Assembly (NCBI GenBank): GCA_937858255.1
Contig: CALLZQ010000210.1
Location: 1-6,376 of the forward strand
Direction of reading: 5' to 3'
Origin: an uncultured Tabrizicola sp.
GTDB taxonomy: Bacteria; Pseudomonadota; Alphaproteobacteria; Rhodobacterales; Rhodobacteraceae
Length of the DNA: 6,376 nucleotides
Shown one piece after another: positions 6,351 through 6,376 of this stretch; positions within the stretch are counted from its first letter, which is position 1, and every line of letters starts with the position of its first letter. The translations under genes and the position numbers were made by a program. Under the pieces are notes generated by a model that saw only the letters and a program-made list of their open reading frames with translations, made no database searches and was not told where the DNA came from.

Positions 6351-6376
6351 GAATTTTTCACAACAAAATTTTCTGT
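6351..6376. promoter_or_regulatory. AT-rich region upstream of the operon, possible regulator site
   Basis: This stretch contains the self-complementary AAAATTTT (6365-6372) and a related GAATTTTT (6351-6358) in a loose inverted arrangement around CACAAC. It sits directly upstream of the TTGACA box, where an activator or an UP-like element would bind. The window ends here, so the full site and any divergent regulator gene cannot be seen. Confidence 0.25.

Overview
This is a GC-rich window (about 60% G+C by eye) with seven genes, all on the minus strand and packed with little space between them. The base composition, the Tat-type TRAP receptor and the protein relatives I recognise suggest an alphaproteobacterium, most likely of the Rhodobacteraceae type; that placement is inference. 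There is no mobile element, CRISPR array, rRNA or tRNA, and no gap between genes exceeds about 100 bases.

Read in the direction of transcription (high to low coordinates), an AT-rich leader with a TTGACA box (6305-6376) comes first. It is followed by a predicted N-formylglutamate amidohydrolase-family protein (5504-6304) and then a complete TRAP transporter: small membrane subunit DctQ (4998-5504), large membrane subunit DctM (3658-4998) and Tat-exported solute receptor DctP (2562-3596). The first three genes are joined by TGATG stop/start overlaps. A 61-base gap with a small hairpin separates dctM from dctP. A strong GC hairpin at 2516-2539 follows dctP and looks like an intrinsic terminator.

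The second set begins beyond that hairpin: a non-canonical glutamine-synthetase-family ligase (1101-2468), a GLOD5-like VOC/glyoxalase-fold protein (702-1097) and the first 226 codons of an aldehyde dehydrogenase that runs off the left edge (1-678). The longest possible reading frame of the ligase starts at a GTG inside the terminator hairpin. I therefore place its start at the ATG at 2468, which has its own Shine-Dalgarno sequence and a possible -10 box upstream.

The combination suggests an uptake-and-catabolism locus. A TRAP importer brings in a small organic acid or related solute. The ligase would glutamylate an amine, as PuuA, GlnA3/GlnA4 and IpuC do in related pathways. The aldehyde dehydrogenase would oxidise a resulting aldehyde, and the amidohydrolase could release glutamate from an amide intermediate. 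The individual families are well known. The substrate, and whether these genes form one pathway, are not determined by the sequence. The receptor has Phe at the position where TRAP receptors usually have the carboxylate-binding Arg, which hints at an unusual ligand or binding mode.
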